A DNA stretch of 64,000 nt from Haloferula sp. BvORR071 (GTDB taxonomy: Bacteria; Verrucomicrobiota; Verrucomicrobiia; Verrucomicrobiales; Akkermansiaceae). The first letter of the stretch is position 1. Each line of letters begins with the position of its first letter. Made by a program: the position numbers and the translations under genes. The notes under the pieces are model-generated. The model searched no databases. It worked only from the letters and a program-made list of their open reading frames with translations, and was not told the origin of the DNA. The stretch covers positions 186,001 to 250,000 of the forward strand of contig NZ_BATP01000003.1 of assembly GCF_000739615.1 (NCBI RefSeq), in the 5' to 3' direction. Positions 36,102 to 44,986 of the stretch are shown here, piece after piece.

Positions 36102-36640
36102 TTACTCGAATCTAACAGTAGTCATCAGCCGTGAGAAACGACTGGGATCTTTCGAGTGACTTCCTTGAGTCTCCGCGAGGGCGAAGAAGTAGACCTCGCT
36201 GGGAGAGAAATACATCCGACTGCTGATCACGACCCCTGTCATCCCACCACCGAAGCTGGCCAAGTCTCCTGACAACACATGATCCATCGTGCGAAGCCCT
36301 GAGTGCCACCCCCTACTCCGGTGGAGCTCCCGGGCATTCTTGAAATTGAGCTGTGAGGACGCGGTCTTCATCGCAAGAGCCCCGGCTTGATCCCATTCCC
36401 GCGGAGTCATCTTGTCTAGATCCTGTTGGTGAGCTGCCCGCTGCACCATGAACATGCGGGTCCACTGGAAGTTTGGTCCAATGCCATAAACACCCCCGGG
36501 GAGTGGACGCGTGAGTAGGACGGAGGCAACTCGAACACGGCATGGCCAAACCGAGGCGGACTGGTGGCGCAGGAGCAGAAAAGGACGGCCGCCAAAAAAC
36601 AGACGAGCCGGAAGATCACGGCCGGGATGGAGGGTTTCAT
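36102..36640 (-). pseudogene. Hypothetical lipoprotein, split by a frameshift in a C/G run
   Basis: The first frame from ATG 36640 has a lipoprotein signal (CFLAAVLFCSCATS) and runs through FELPPSYSRVHSPG, then diverges. The second frame continues from VYGIGPNFQWTRMFMVQRAAHQQDL to MTTVRFE at 36102. The switch lies at the C5G4 run 36493-36501, and adding one base would restore about 178 residues. Because the break is in a homopolymer pair, a sequencing indel is as likely as a real mutation. The protein family is unknown; 'MYFSPSEVYFFALAETQG' suggests a beta-rich C-terminal part. Confidence 0.72.
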
Positions 36641-36670
36641 TTCGGTTGCTATCGCCGTTACGAAGTCTCC

Positions 36671-37513
36671 TCAGGCCGCAGTGATCGCCGGAGTCAGCGA
36701 GGCTACCGTGGGAATCGTCGCTCCCTGCAATTCGGCTTCGGGCCGCATCTTGAAGCTGACGTTGCGTGGATAGACCTCGATCTTCGACTTGCTGCCCTTG
36801 TCGAAGACCTCGACGGCGATCAGCTTGGTGTATTCCTCATCCTTGTCCTTGTCGCCGATGAAGGTGCAGTTCTCGAAGACGCACTCGCGGGTGATCATCG
36901 CGAAGCTAAGAGGCACGGTGCACTTGATGAAGCGGCAGTGGATGACCCGCAGCCAGCGCTCGTTGACGAAGTCGGCGGGTTGCTTCTTCTTGAAGCTCAT
37001 CGGCGGTAGCTCGATGTTCTCAAACACGGAGTCTTGAATCCGGAAACCGGTATCAACGATATTGAGCGGCTTCGCGAAATTCTTCCGGATGATGCAGCCA
37101 TCCATATAGGTCTTCGCGGCGAGGTCACCGCCATACCAGATGCCGGTTTTGCCGAAGCGGCAGTCGTCGAAAGAGCAATTGGTGAAATAATAGTGGCAGG
37201 CGTGGTCCACCTCCAGTGGCAGCTTCTCGAACTGGCATTTCGTGGCCAGCAGATTGCCCCCGGAGATCTCCACCCGGCCCTTGTCGCCGCCGGTCCAAGT
37301 GCTGCCGGGAGAAATCACAATGAGAGGCCACTTCTTTTTACCCCGATCCCCGATGACGATGGCAGAACGGACACGTTCCTTGCCTGCGGGGATGGTCATC
37401 GGCTCAAGCCAGCGGTCCTTGATCGCAAAAGGCTTCTCGAAGACCGGTGGGCCCGCGGCAAAGCATGGGAAAAGAGCAGTGGAGATCCCCGGGGGGGGTG
37501 GGCCTGAATACAC
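36671..37513 (-). CDS. Hypothetical protein with right-handed beta-helix/pentapeptide-like repeats, 5' end uncertain
   Basis: About 280 residues from GTG 37513 with short repeated strands and stacked Cys/Phe/Asn positions: CQFEKLPL, CSFDDCRF, CIIRKNFAK, SVFENIEL, CRFIKCTV, CVFENCTF. This pattern fits a beta-solenoid. No catalytic motif is recognised. The frame stays open upstream through GSYFGGAAISAGSFDIGQG to a TGA at 37607-37609, and beyond that stop another open segment begins at 37789. The true protein may therefore be longer, with or without decay. A run of eight C (minus strand; 37491-37498) lies close to the chosen start. Confidence 0.6.
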   Translation of the reverse strand: MYSGPPPPGISTALFPCFAAGPPVFEKPFAIKDRWLEPMTIPAGKERVRSAIVIGDRGKKKWPLIVISPGSTWTGGDKGRVEISGGNLLATKCQFEKLPLEVDHACHYYFTNCSFDDCRFGKTGIWYGGDLAAKTYMDGCIIRKNFAKPLNIVDTGFRIQDSVFENIELPPMSFKKKQPADFVNERWLRVIHCRFIKCTVPLSFAMITRECVFENCTFIGDKDKDEEYTKLIAVEVFDKGSKSKIEVYPRNVSFKMRPEAELQGATIPTVASLTPAITAA

Positions 37514-37787
37514 AGATCTTTCTTTTTGGATGCCCTGTCCAATGTCAAAACTACCTGCTGATATCGCGGCCCCACCAAAGTAACTCCCTTGCCCCTTTCT
37601 CGCGATTCACCTTGCGTTCGTGAGCTTTACGGCTAAGTTCCCGGCGTCGGCCGAGGCCGAAGGAGTTTTTTCCAAGAACTCCAGCCCCTTCCGGTCTTCA
37701 TCGATGAGAGATTGTTCTGGGACTTCTACCTGATGCTCATCGACACCGCCAGCCGCCGGGAATCCGGCCGGGCAGGCACTTGAAAAC

Positions 37788-39236
37788 ATGACCCCTGATA
37801 CATTCGAGGCGTTGCCACTGGCTGCGCCCCTTCATCGTGCTTTGCGCGATCTTGGCTACACCGTGCCCTCGCCGATCCAGGCGCAGGCGATTCCACTTCT
37901 GTTAGAAGGCCGTGACCTGCTGGGTTGCGCCCAGACCGGCACGGGCAAGACCGCCAGCTTCGCGCTGCCGATTCTACACGCCATCCATGAAAAGCCCAAG
38001 GCTCTCAAGCCGAAGACGACGCGCACCTTGATTCTAACACCCACTCGCGAGCTCGCAGTGCAGGTGGCCAAGAGCTTCACCACTTATGGCAAGCAAGTCC
38101 GCTTTCGTCAGACGCTGATCTACGGTGGCGTCGGCCAGAATCCACAGGTCGCCGCGATGCGAATCGGCGTGGATGTACTGGTCGCGACCCCGGGCCGCTT
38201 GCTCGACTTGATCGAACAACGGCACCTCGACCTGAGCGGCGTGGAGTTCTTCGTGCTCGATGAGGTGGACCGCATGCTCGACATGGGCTTCGCTCGCGAC
38301 GTGAACAAGATCGTCTCGATGCTGCCGCAGCAACGCCAGTCACTGTTCTTCTCCGCCACCCTGGCACCGAATATCGTGCAGCTCGCGGAGATCATTTTGC
38401 GCAATCCGGCGCGGGTCAGCATCCAGCCGCAGACCACGACCGCCGAGCGGATCGAGCAACGCGTGGCCTTCATCCACAAAGAGCACAAGCGCCACTTGTT
38501 AGAGCAGTTGCTTTCCGAACAAGCGAAGGCTGGCAGCGCGAAGCTGACGATTGTTTTCAGCCGCACCAAGCATGGCGCGAACAAGCTCGCCAAGGGCCTT
38601 TGCGCCGTCGGCTTCCAAGCGGATGCCATCCACGGCAACAAGTCCCAAGCCCAGCGCGAGAAGGCGCTCGACCGCTTCCGTAAAGGTCTCACTCCCGTGC
38701 TGGTGGCCACCGATGTGGCAGCCCGCGGCGTGGACGTGAAGGATGTGGGCCTGGTGGTGAACTTCGACCTGCCGAACGAGCCGGAAGCCTACGTTCACCG
38801 CATCGGCCGGACCGGTCGCGCCGGAGCCGACGGTCTCTCGGTATCGTTCTGCTCGGATGAAGAACTCGAGTTCCTGCGCGACATCGAGAAGGTCATCAAG
38901 ATGCCCGTGCCACTCTGGAATGACCACCGCTGGCATGACGAAACGGTGGCCGACAAACACGCTCGCGGCATCCGTGGGCCGGTTCCTGCCCGTGGCGGGA
39001 AGTCCGGCGGCGGACAGAAGCGTGGCGGGGGTGGCGGCCGCAACCAAGGCGGCGGCCAAAAGCGAGGAGGCCAAGGGCAGAATCGTGGCGGACAAGGCTC
39101 AGGCCAAAGTCAGAGCCAAGGCGAATCCCAAGCTGCCCCAGCGGTGGCGGGTGCAACCGGATTCAACCCAGCACGTCGGCGCCGTCGCCGCAGTGGAGGC
39201 CGCAGCCACTACAGCGGCGCCAACTCCAGCCGCTGA
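37788..39236 (+). CDS. DEAD-box RNA helicase, RhlE-like
   Basis: The 482-residue protein has the Q motif (FEALPLAAPLHRALRDLGY), motif I AQTGTGKT, PTRELA, VATPGRLLDL, motif II VLDEVDRMLDMGF (DEVD instead of DEAD), SAT, and the C-terminal motifs VATDVAARGVD and HRIGRTGRAG. The last 90 residues are a Gly/Arg/Gln-rich tail ending in RRRRRRSGGRSHY-like basic sequence. Such tails bind RNA, and RhlE helicases assist ribosome assembly and mRNA turnover. It is divergent from the beta-solenoid gene and followed by a strong terminator. Confidence 0.93.
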   Translation: MTPDTFEALPLAAPLHRALRDLGYTVPSPIQAQAIPLLLEGRDLLGCAQTGTGKTASFALPILHAIHEKPKALKPKTTRTLILTPTRELAVQVAKSFTTYGKQVRFRQTLIYGGVGQNPQVAAMRIGVDVLVATPGRLLDLIEQRHLDLSGVEFFVLDEVDRMLDMGFARDVNKIVSMLPQQRQSLFFSATLAPNIVQLAEIILRNPARVSIQPQTTTAERIEQRVAFIHKEHKRHLLEQLLSEQAKAGSAKLTIVFSRTKHGANKLAKGLCAVGFQADAIHGNKSQAQREKALDRFRKGLTPVLVATDVAARGVDVKDVGLVVNFDLPNEPEAYVHRIGRTGRAGADGLSVSFCSDEELEFLRDIEKVIKMPVPLWNDHRWHDETVADKHARGIRGPVPARGGKSGGGQKRGGGGGRNQGGGQKRGGQGQNRGGQGSGQSQSQGESQAAPAVAGATGFNPARRRRRRSGGRSHYSGANSSR

Positions 39237-39266
39237 GCCCCGAGCCCGTCTCTTTAATTGATTTGA

Positions 39267-39298
39267 AAGCCGCTCCTGTGATGGGAGCGGCTTTTCCT
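39267..39298 (+). terminator. Rho-independent terminator of the RNA helicase gene
   Basis: AAGCCGCTCC (39267-39276) pairs with GGAGCGGCTT (39284-39293) around a 7-nt loop and is followed by TTTCCTTT. The position, 30 nt after the helicase stop, fits. Confidence 0.88.
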
Positions 39299-39535
39299 TT
39301 GGTGGGTCGAGGCAGATTACTTGGCAGTCCGTCTCCACAATCCCGGACACTTCCCTCAATCGGCCCCTTGCATTGATGCGATCATGCCAAGCAAGGGGCA
39401 TGGATACCAACGCCGATTCACGAATGCGCAACGCTGGATTTATTCCCATTCTTTCAAGGAAAAGTAGCTCCGTCATGTCTGAAAAATCCAGCTCCTTCAC
39501 CTTGTCTAAAGGTGACAACTGCCACCTTCCCGCAC

Positions 39536-40942
39536 ATGACCTCGCCTGCCCGCCGCCGACTCATCGCGATTCTCGCCATGGGTTCCACCGCCTTTGTCGC
39601 GCCCTCGTGTACCCCGACGGCACCGAAGGCCCCGAGCGTCACCCTCCCGGTCTCGTGGCGGAATGCAGCGGGTTTCCCCACAGCCTCGCCGGATCGCGAT
39701 CTCTCGCGCTGGTGGGGACAATTCGGAGATCCTCAACTCACCCGTCTGATTGGCGAGGCGCTGGCCGGCAATAAGGATCTCGCCTCCGCCGTCTCCCGGG
39801 TGCGCGAGGCCCAAGCGCGCCGCGATGCCCAGAAGGCCTCGCTCTACCCCACTCTCGATTACTCCGGTGCGCGTAGTACCAACGCCCGTTTCGATGACTG
39901 GACCCGCACCAGCTCCGGCACCGCTTATTCCGCTGGCCTGAGTGCTTCGTGGGAGCCGGACTTCTTCGGCCGCAATCGCCAGAGCATCGCTGCGGCTACC
40001 GCGAATGCCGAAGCCGCAAAGGAGGATCTCCACAGCGCACAGGCATCGCTCGCGTCGGAAGTCGCCCTCGCCTATCTGGATCTCCGCGCCGCTGAAGGCC
40101 GCCTGCAGGTGGTGAAGGAGAGTGTAAAGACCCGCGAGGAAACCACCCAGATTGCATCATGGCGTGCTCAGGCGGGTCAGATCGACGCCCTCGAACTCCG
40201 CCAAGCCGAATCGAGCCTGGAGTCCGCGCGCACTCAATTGGCCACCCTCAATCAAAACATCGAGCAAACCCGCAATCGTCTTTCCCTGCTCTGTGGACGG
40301 GTCCCCGGTGATGTCTCCACGGGAGCCGGGTCCGTGCCCGTGCCAGGGCGCCGCTTGGGCGTGGGCATTCCCGCCGATACCATTCGTCAGCGCCCGGACG
40401 TGCGCGCCGCCGGCTATGCATGGGTCGCATCGATCGCAAACACCCACGCTGCCGAGCTTGAGCGCCTCCCAAGCCTGCGCCTCAGCGGTAATCTCGGCGT
40501 GGATACGCTGCACTCTTCGAAACTGTTCAATCCCGAGTCCGCCGCCGCTGGCCTCATCGCTGGCATCTCTGGTCCGATCTTCGATGGTGGCCGCATCCGC
40601 GCGAACATCACCGCCCAGAGCGCGGCGGAAGAGCAGTCCTTGCTCGCTTACGAACGCAGCATTCTCACCGCCCTCTCCGAAGTGGAGGACGCCCTGATCG
40701 CCTGCCGCCAGACGGAGCTTCGTCTCTCCACCTTGGAAAAGGCTGCCGACGCCGGCCGCGAGGCGTCCAAGCTCGCCACCCAGCGCTATCGCACCGGTGT
40801 GATCGACTTCCTCACCGTGCTGGATGCCCAGCGCAATACCCTCGCTCAGGAGGAAGCCCTCATCAATGCCCGCGCCGACCGCGCCGCTGCCCACGTCCAG
40901 CTCTACAAGGCCCTCGGCGGCGGCTGGTCCTCAGCTTCCTGA
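39536..40942 (+). CDS. Outer-membrane efflux factor (TolC/NodT-type lipoprotein)
   Basis: From ATG 39536 there is a signal peptide with a lipobox-like APSC, then an OEP repeat pair: WWGQFGDPQLTRLIGEALAGNKDL, the VREAQARRDAQKASLYPTLDYSG block, and a second-half TLEKAADAGREASKLATQRYRTGVIDFLTVLDAQRNTLAQE. These are the hallmark segments of NodT-type trimeric channels. A GTG at 39512 in frame is less likely because it would put eight residues before the signal. It is the first gene of the efflux operon; the adaptor gene starts 37 nt later. Confidence 0.92.
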   Translation: MTSPARRRLIAILAMGSTAFVAPSCTPTAPKAPSVTLPVSWRNAAGFPTASPDRDLSRWWGQFGDPQLTRLIGEALAGNKDLASAVSRVREAQARRDAQKASLYPTLDYSGARSTNARFDDWTRTSSGTAYSAGLSASWEPDFFGRNRQSIAAATANAEAAKEDLHSAQASLASEVALAYLDLRAAEGRLQVVKESVKTREETTQIASWRAQAGQIDALELRQAESSLESARTQLATLNQNIEQTRNRLSLLCGRVPGDVSTGAGSVPVPGRRLGVGIPADTIRQRPDVRAAGYAWVASIANTHAAELERLPSLRLSGNLGVDTLHSSKLFNPESAAAGLIAGISGPIFDGGRIRANITAQSAAEEQSLLAYERSILTALSEVEDALIACRQTELRLSTLEKAADAGREASKLATQRYRTGVIDFLTVLDAQRNTLAQEEALINARADRAAAHVQLYKALGGGWSSAS

Positions 40943-40979
40943 ATTATTCCCCCTTCCCTTCTTTCTTCTTCCTACACCC

Positions 40980-42305
40980 ATGTCCAAGCCTGACTCGTCC
41001 GAGGATCTTGCCGCGATTGTCCGCCAAGGTGCTTCCAACCCTTTGAAAAAATGGATCTACATCGTCATCGGCCTCGGCCTGATCGGCGGTGGCTGGGCCT
41101 ACTATAAGTCCCGTGACAAGGAAGTCGCGGGCGGCCCTGAATTCCTGACCGAACCTCTGGAGCCGGGTGACATTTCGATCGAAGTCACCGCCACCGGCAC
41201 GCTGGCACCGATCAACCAGGTCACCGTGGGCAGCGAGCTTTCCGGTACTGCATCGGAGGTCTATGCGGATACCAATGACCTCGTGAAGAAGGGCCAACCG
41301 CTGGCAAAGCTGGATACCACCAAGCTCGAAAGCCAGACCGATCGCAGCCGCGCCGTGCTGGCCGCTGCCAAGGCCCGGGTCAACCAGGCGCGGGCCACCC
41401 TCACGGAAAGTGAGGCCAACCACGCACGCCTCAAGGAACTGCACAAGCTCAGCGGTGGCCAGACTCCGTCGAAGGCAGAGATGGAAACTTCCGATGCAAC
41501 TGTCGCCCGTGGTCTGGCCGATCTCGAGAGTGCCAATGCCTCGGTGGAGCAGGCCCAAGCCGATCTCAAGTCGATCGAGCGTGACCTTAGCAAGACCATC
41601 ATCCGCTCGCCCGTCGACGGCACCGTGCTCACCCGCAAGCTGGAAGTCGGCCAGACCGTGGCCGCCTCCTTCACCGCACCGGAGCTTTTCGTCATCGGTG
41701 AGGACCTCAGTAAGATGGAGCTCAACGTCGCCGTCGGCGAGGCCGAGATCGGTCGCATCGAGGCCGGACAGGAAGCCGAGTTCAGCGTCTCCGCCTGGCG
41801 CCAGCGCACCTACAAGGCCTCGGTCAAGAAAGTGCTCTTCGGTTCCGTGGTCACCAACAACGTGGTGACCTACAGCACCGAACTGGACGTCAACAACGAC
41901 GACCTGAGCCTGCGCCCAGGCATGACCGCCACCGCCGAGATCTACGTGACGCGCAAGGAGAACGTCCTCACCGTTTCCAATGCGGCGCTGCGCTTCGACC
42001 CTGAATCCGCCGCCAGGCTCGGCCAGAAAGCCGACGATAGCGGTGGCAAGACCTTGGTGCAGCAAATGTCCCCCTTTGGCGGTCGCCGCGGGGGACGCAT
42101 CGGCCGCGGCAACACCGGCGGCCCGCCATCAGGTGGCCCCGACCCCAAGAAGGGCGCGCGGATCTGGGTGCTGGAGGACGGCAAGCCGGTCGAGATCTCT
42201 GTGACCACCGGCGTGACCGATGGCAACCGCACGGAAGTCAGCGGCGAACAACTCAAGGAAGGCATGGCTGTGATCATCAGTGCCAAGCCGAAAACCACCA
42301 CCTGA
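40980..42305 (+). CDS. Periplasmic adaptor subunit of a MacA-type efflux system
   Basis: From ATG 40980 the 441-residue protein has a basic start, one transmembrane span (about residues 24-42), a lipoyl/biotinyl-like half (VTATGTLAPINQVTVGSELSG), and a coiled-coil hairpin from about residue 105 to 205. The second lipoyl half (IIRSPVDGTVLTRKLEVGQTV), beta-barrel and membrane-proximal domain follow. An Arg/Gly-rich insertion (GGRRGGRIGRGNTGG) interrupts the membrane-proximal part before KGARIWVLEDGKPVEI. It would bridge the inner-membrane permease and the outer-membrane channel encoded on either side. Confidence 0.92.
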   Translation: MSKPDSSEDLAAIVRQGASNPLKKWIYIVIGLGLIGGGWAYYKSRDKEVAGGPEFLTEPLEPGDISIEVTATGTLAPINQVTVGSELSGTASEVYADTNDLVKKGQPLAKLDTTKLESQTDRSRAVLAAAKARVNQARATLTESEANHARLKELHKLSGGQTPSKAEMETSDATVARGLADLESANASVEQAQADLKSIERDLSKTIIRSPVDGTVLTRKLEVGQTVAASFTAPELFVIGEDLSKMELNVAVGEAEIGRIEAGQEAEFSVSAWRQRTYKASVKKVLFGSVVTNNVVTYSTELDVNNDDLSLRPGMTATAEIYVTRKENVLTVSNAALRFDPESAARLGQKADDSGGKTLVQQMSPFGGRRGGRIGRGNTGGPPSGGPDPKKGARIWVLEDGKPVEISVTTGVTDGNRTEVSGEQLKEGMAVIISAKPKTTT

Positions 42306-42311
42306 GCTGTC

Positions 42312-43040
42312 GTGGAAAAGACCCTCATCGAGCTCCAGGCTCTGACCAAGACCTACGGTCGCGGCGATGCCGCGTTCCAAGCCTTGAAAGGCGTGGACCT
42401 CACCATCCACAAGGGCGAATTCGTCGCAGTCATGGGGCCCAGCGGCTCCGGGAAGTCCACGCTCATGAACCTGCTGGGCTGCCTTGATACCCCGACTACT
42501 GGCAGCTATATGTTCGAGGGCATCGCCGTCGAGACGCTGAACAAGGACCAGCGTTCGCTGCTGCGGCGGCACGCACTGGGTTTCATCTTCCAGGGCTTCA
42601 ATCTGCTCGCACGCACCTCCGCGCTGGAGAATGTCGAGCTGCCGCTGCTCTACCGCGGCTACACCCGTAGCCAGCGCCACGAGATGGCCCGCGAGGCGCT
42701 CCGCAGTGTCGGCCTGGGCAACAAGGAGCGCAACACGCCCGCCGAGCTTTCCGGAGGTCAGCAGCAGCGCGTCGCCATCGCCCGCGCGATCGTGACCCAC
42801 CCCGGGACCCTTTTCGCTGACGAACCGACCGGCAACCTCGATTCAAAGACCACTCTGGAAATCATGGAGCTGCTTTGCCGTCTCAACGACGAGCGCAATA
42901 TCACCGTGCTGATGGTGACCCACGAAGACGAGGTCGCCCACTATGCCAAGCGCATCGTCCATGTCCGCGACGGCCTGATCGGCTCTGACGTGATCAACGA
43001 AGACCGCGCGCTGCGCAACACGCCGGCAGCCACCCACTGA
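42312..43040 (+). CDS. ABC transporter ATPase, MacB/LolD type
   Basis: A 242-residue ATPase starting with GTG at 42312. Walker A is GPSGSGKST, the Q-loop is in FIFQGFNLLARTSALENVELPLLYRG, the signature is LSGGQQQRVAIARAI, Walker B is LFADEPTGNLD, and the switch His is in VLMVTHEDEVAHYAKRIVHVRDG. The FNLLARTSALENVELPL segment is typical of MacB/LolD proteins. The permease is a separate gene (43047), so this is a split MacB arrangement. Confidence 0.96.
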   Translation: MEKTLIELQALTKTYGRGDAAFQALKGVDLTIHKGEFVAVMGPSGSGKSTLMNLLGCLDTPTTGSYMFEGIAVETLNKDQRSLLRRHALGFIFQGFNLLARTSALENVELPLLYRGYTRSQRHEMAREALRSVGLGNKERNTPAELSGGQQQRVAIARAIVTHPGTLFADEPTGNLDSKTTLEIMELLCRLNDERNITVLMVTHEDEVAHYAKRIVHVRDGLIGSDVINEDRALRNTPAATH

Positions 43041-43046
43041 ACCAAG

Positions 43047-44252
43047 ATGTTCTGGAACGCTCTCATTATCGCCCTGCGGGAGATCCGCCGGAATCTCCTA
43101 CGCGCCTTCCTCACTGTCATCGGCGTAGTCATCGGCGTGGCGGCAGTGATCACCATGGTCACGCTCGGCAACGGTGCCACCGAAGCCATGAAGGAAGGCA
43201 TTTCGAAGCTCGGCAACAACCTGCTGACCGTGCGCCCGGGTCAAGGCTGGGGGCCTTCCGCCTCGCCGCTCTTCAGCCGCACGGATGTGGAGATGATCCG
43301 CCAGCAGGTTCCCGGCATCAAGCACATCACGCCGCTGTCGAACACCACGGTGCAGGCCATCTATCAGGAGCAGGCGCGCCAGACCGATGTCCAGGGCGTC
43401 TATCCCGAGTATTTCCCGATCAGCAATTGGAAGATCTCTAGCGGCCGATTCTTCGACATCAGCGAACTGAACACCGGTGAACCGGTCGCTGTCATCGGCG
43501 AGACGATCAAGAAGGAGCTGTTCATGGGTGAGGATCCGATCGGCAAGCGGATCCGCTTGCTCAATACGGCCGTCACGGTGATCGGCGTGACCGAGGTGAA
43601 AGGCTTGGCCGGCTGGGGCGACGATTTGGATGACAACATCATCATCCCGATCACCACGCTGCAAAGCCGGCTGAACGGTCAGATGTTCAAGCAGAACGTC
43701 AATCAGATCATGATCTCCACCATCGATGGCTACCCAACCGACGGGGTGATGACTGATATCGCCGCGCTGATGCGCGAGCGCCGCAATCTGGCTCGCACGG
43801 TGCAGGACAACTTCTCGGTCACCGACTCGCGCCAGGTCGCGGAGGTGATGAGCTCCAGCATCAAGATCATGACCAGCCTGCTCGGGGCGGTAGCCGGAGC
43901 CAGCCTTTTGGTCGGCGGGATCGGGATCATGAATATCATGCTGGTCTCGGTGACCGAGCGGACGCGGGAGATCGGCATCCGCATGTCCATCGGCGCGCGG
44001 GCGCGTGAGGTCATGGCGCAGTTCCTGGTGGAGGCGGTGACCTTGTCCTGTGTGGGCGGGCTGGCCGGCATTGGCCTTGCCTATGTGGCCTGCTACTTCC
44101 TGGCGCCGATGAGCGGTGCTCCCTTCCATTTCGACCCCAAGATCAACATCATCGCGTTCGTCTTCTCCGCGGTGATCGGCATCGTCTTCGGATTCATGCC
44201 AGCAAGCAGGGCGGCAAAGCTCGATCCGATCGAAGCACTCAGACACGAATGA
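43047..44252 (+). CDS. ABC transporter permease, MacB-type (MacB_PCD-FtsX)
   Basis: The 401-residue protein starts 6 nt after the ATPase stop. It has one N-terminal span (RAFLTVIGVVIGVAAVITMVTLG), a periplasmic MacB_PCD domain (about residues 45-270) and three C-terminal spans forming an FtsX domain (LLGAVAGASLLVGGIGIMNIMLVSVTERTREIGIRMSIGA). It ends PASRAAKLDPIEALRHE, the usual MacB C-terminus. With the channel, adaptor and ATPase genes it makes a complete tripartite exporter. The substrate is not shown; macrolides, peptides or lipoprotein-like molecules are options. Confidence 0.95.
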   Translation: MFWNALIIALREIRRNLLRAFLTVIGVVIGVAAVITMVTLGNGATEAMKEGISKLGNNLLTVRPGQGWGPSASPLFSRTDVEMIRQQVPGIKHITPLSNTTVQAIYQEQARQTDVQGVYPEYFPISNWKISSGRFFDISELNTGEPVAVIGETIKKELFMGEDPIGKRIRLLNTAVTVIGVTEVKGLAGWGDDLDDNIIIPITTLQSRLNGQMFKQNVNQIMISTIDGYPTDGVMTDIAALMRERRNLARTVQDNFSVTDSRQVAEVMSSSIKIMTSLLGAVAGASLLVGGIGIMNIMLVSVTERTREIGIRMSIGARAREVMAQFLVEAVTLSCVGGLAGIGLAYVACYFLAPMSGAPFHFDPKINIIAFVFSAVIGIVFGFMPASRAAKLDPIEALRHE

Positions 44253-44335
44253 GTTTGATGGTTGGACGGTAAAACCAACGATCGCCCGGACCCGCTTCAA
44301 ACTATCAGTCATCACCTATAGACCATCCACCACTC

Positions 44336-44986
44336 GTGCGGCTTCTAGTCATCGAAGACGATCCCCTGCTCCGCCACAGCCTGACCGAAGGGCTGCGGGA
44401 GGAGCAGTATGCCGTCGATGCGGCAGCCGATGGGCCCGAGGGTCTGGCAAAGGCCAGCGAGTCCGGCTACGACGCAATCATTCTCGATGGCATGCTTCCC
44501 GGCTTCGATGGCTGGGAACTCCTGCTGCGCCTGCGTCGAGAAAAGACGACCCCGGTGCTGATGCTCACCGCCCGCGACGCCATCCCCGATCGCATCCGCG
44601 GCCTTGATGCCGGCGCCGACGACTACCTAACAAAACCCTTCGACTTTGAGGAACTGCTCGCCCGCCTGCGTGCCCTCATCCGCCGCAGTTCCGGAGGCAG
44701 CACCAGCACCATTGAAGTCAGCGACATCACAATCGATATCGCCGCCAAGCTGGTCCGCCAGGATGGCGAGACCGTCCCGCTCACCCCGCGCGAATATCGC
44801 CTGGTCGAGTACCTCGCCTTGCACCGCGGCTGCGTCGTCAGCCGCACCGAGCTCTACGAGCATCTCTTCGACGAGAACGAAGACTCACTCTCCAATCTCC
44901 TCGACGTCCACGTCTCGAACGTCCGCAAGAAGCTCGGAGCCTCCTTCATCTCCACCCGCCGTGGTCACGGCTATTGCATTGAGTAG
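44336..44986 (+). CDS. OmpR-family response regulator
   Basis: The 216-residue protein starts with GTG at 44336. The receiver domain has acidic pocket EDD (7-9), phospho-acceptor Asp51 (AIILDGMLPGFDG), Thr in LMLTARD and Lys in YLTKPFDFEELLARL. The winged-helix domain has TPREYRLVEYLALHRG and VSNVRKKLG. Its stop is immediately followed by the kinase ATG, and it lies 83 nt after the efflux permease, so it very likely controls that operon or responds to the same stress. Confidence 0.95.
   Translation: MRLLVIEDDPLLRHSLTEGLREEQYAVDAAADGPEGLAKASESGYDAIILDGMLPGFDGWELLLRLRREKTTPVLMLTARDAIPDRIRGLDAGADDYLTKPFDFEELLARLRALIRRSSGGSTSTIEVSDITIDIAAKLVRQDGETVPLTPREYRLVEYLALHRGCVVSRTELYEHLFDENEDSLSNLLDVHVSNVRKKLGASFISTRRGHGYCIE

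Noticed and set aside
39099-39518. Minus-strand open frame across the helicase 3' end and terminator
   Set aside because: It runs through the Gly/Arg-rich tail of the helicase and the terminator hairpin, and shows no conserved protein sequence.
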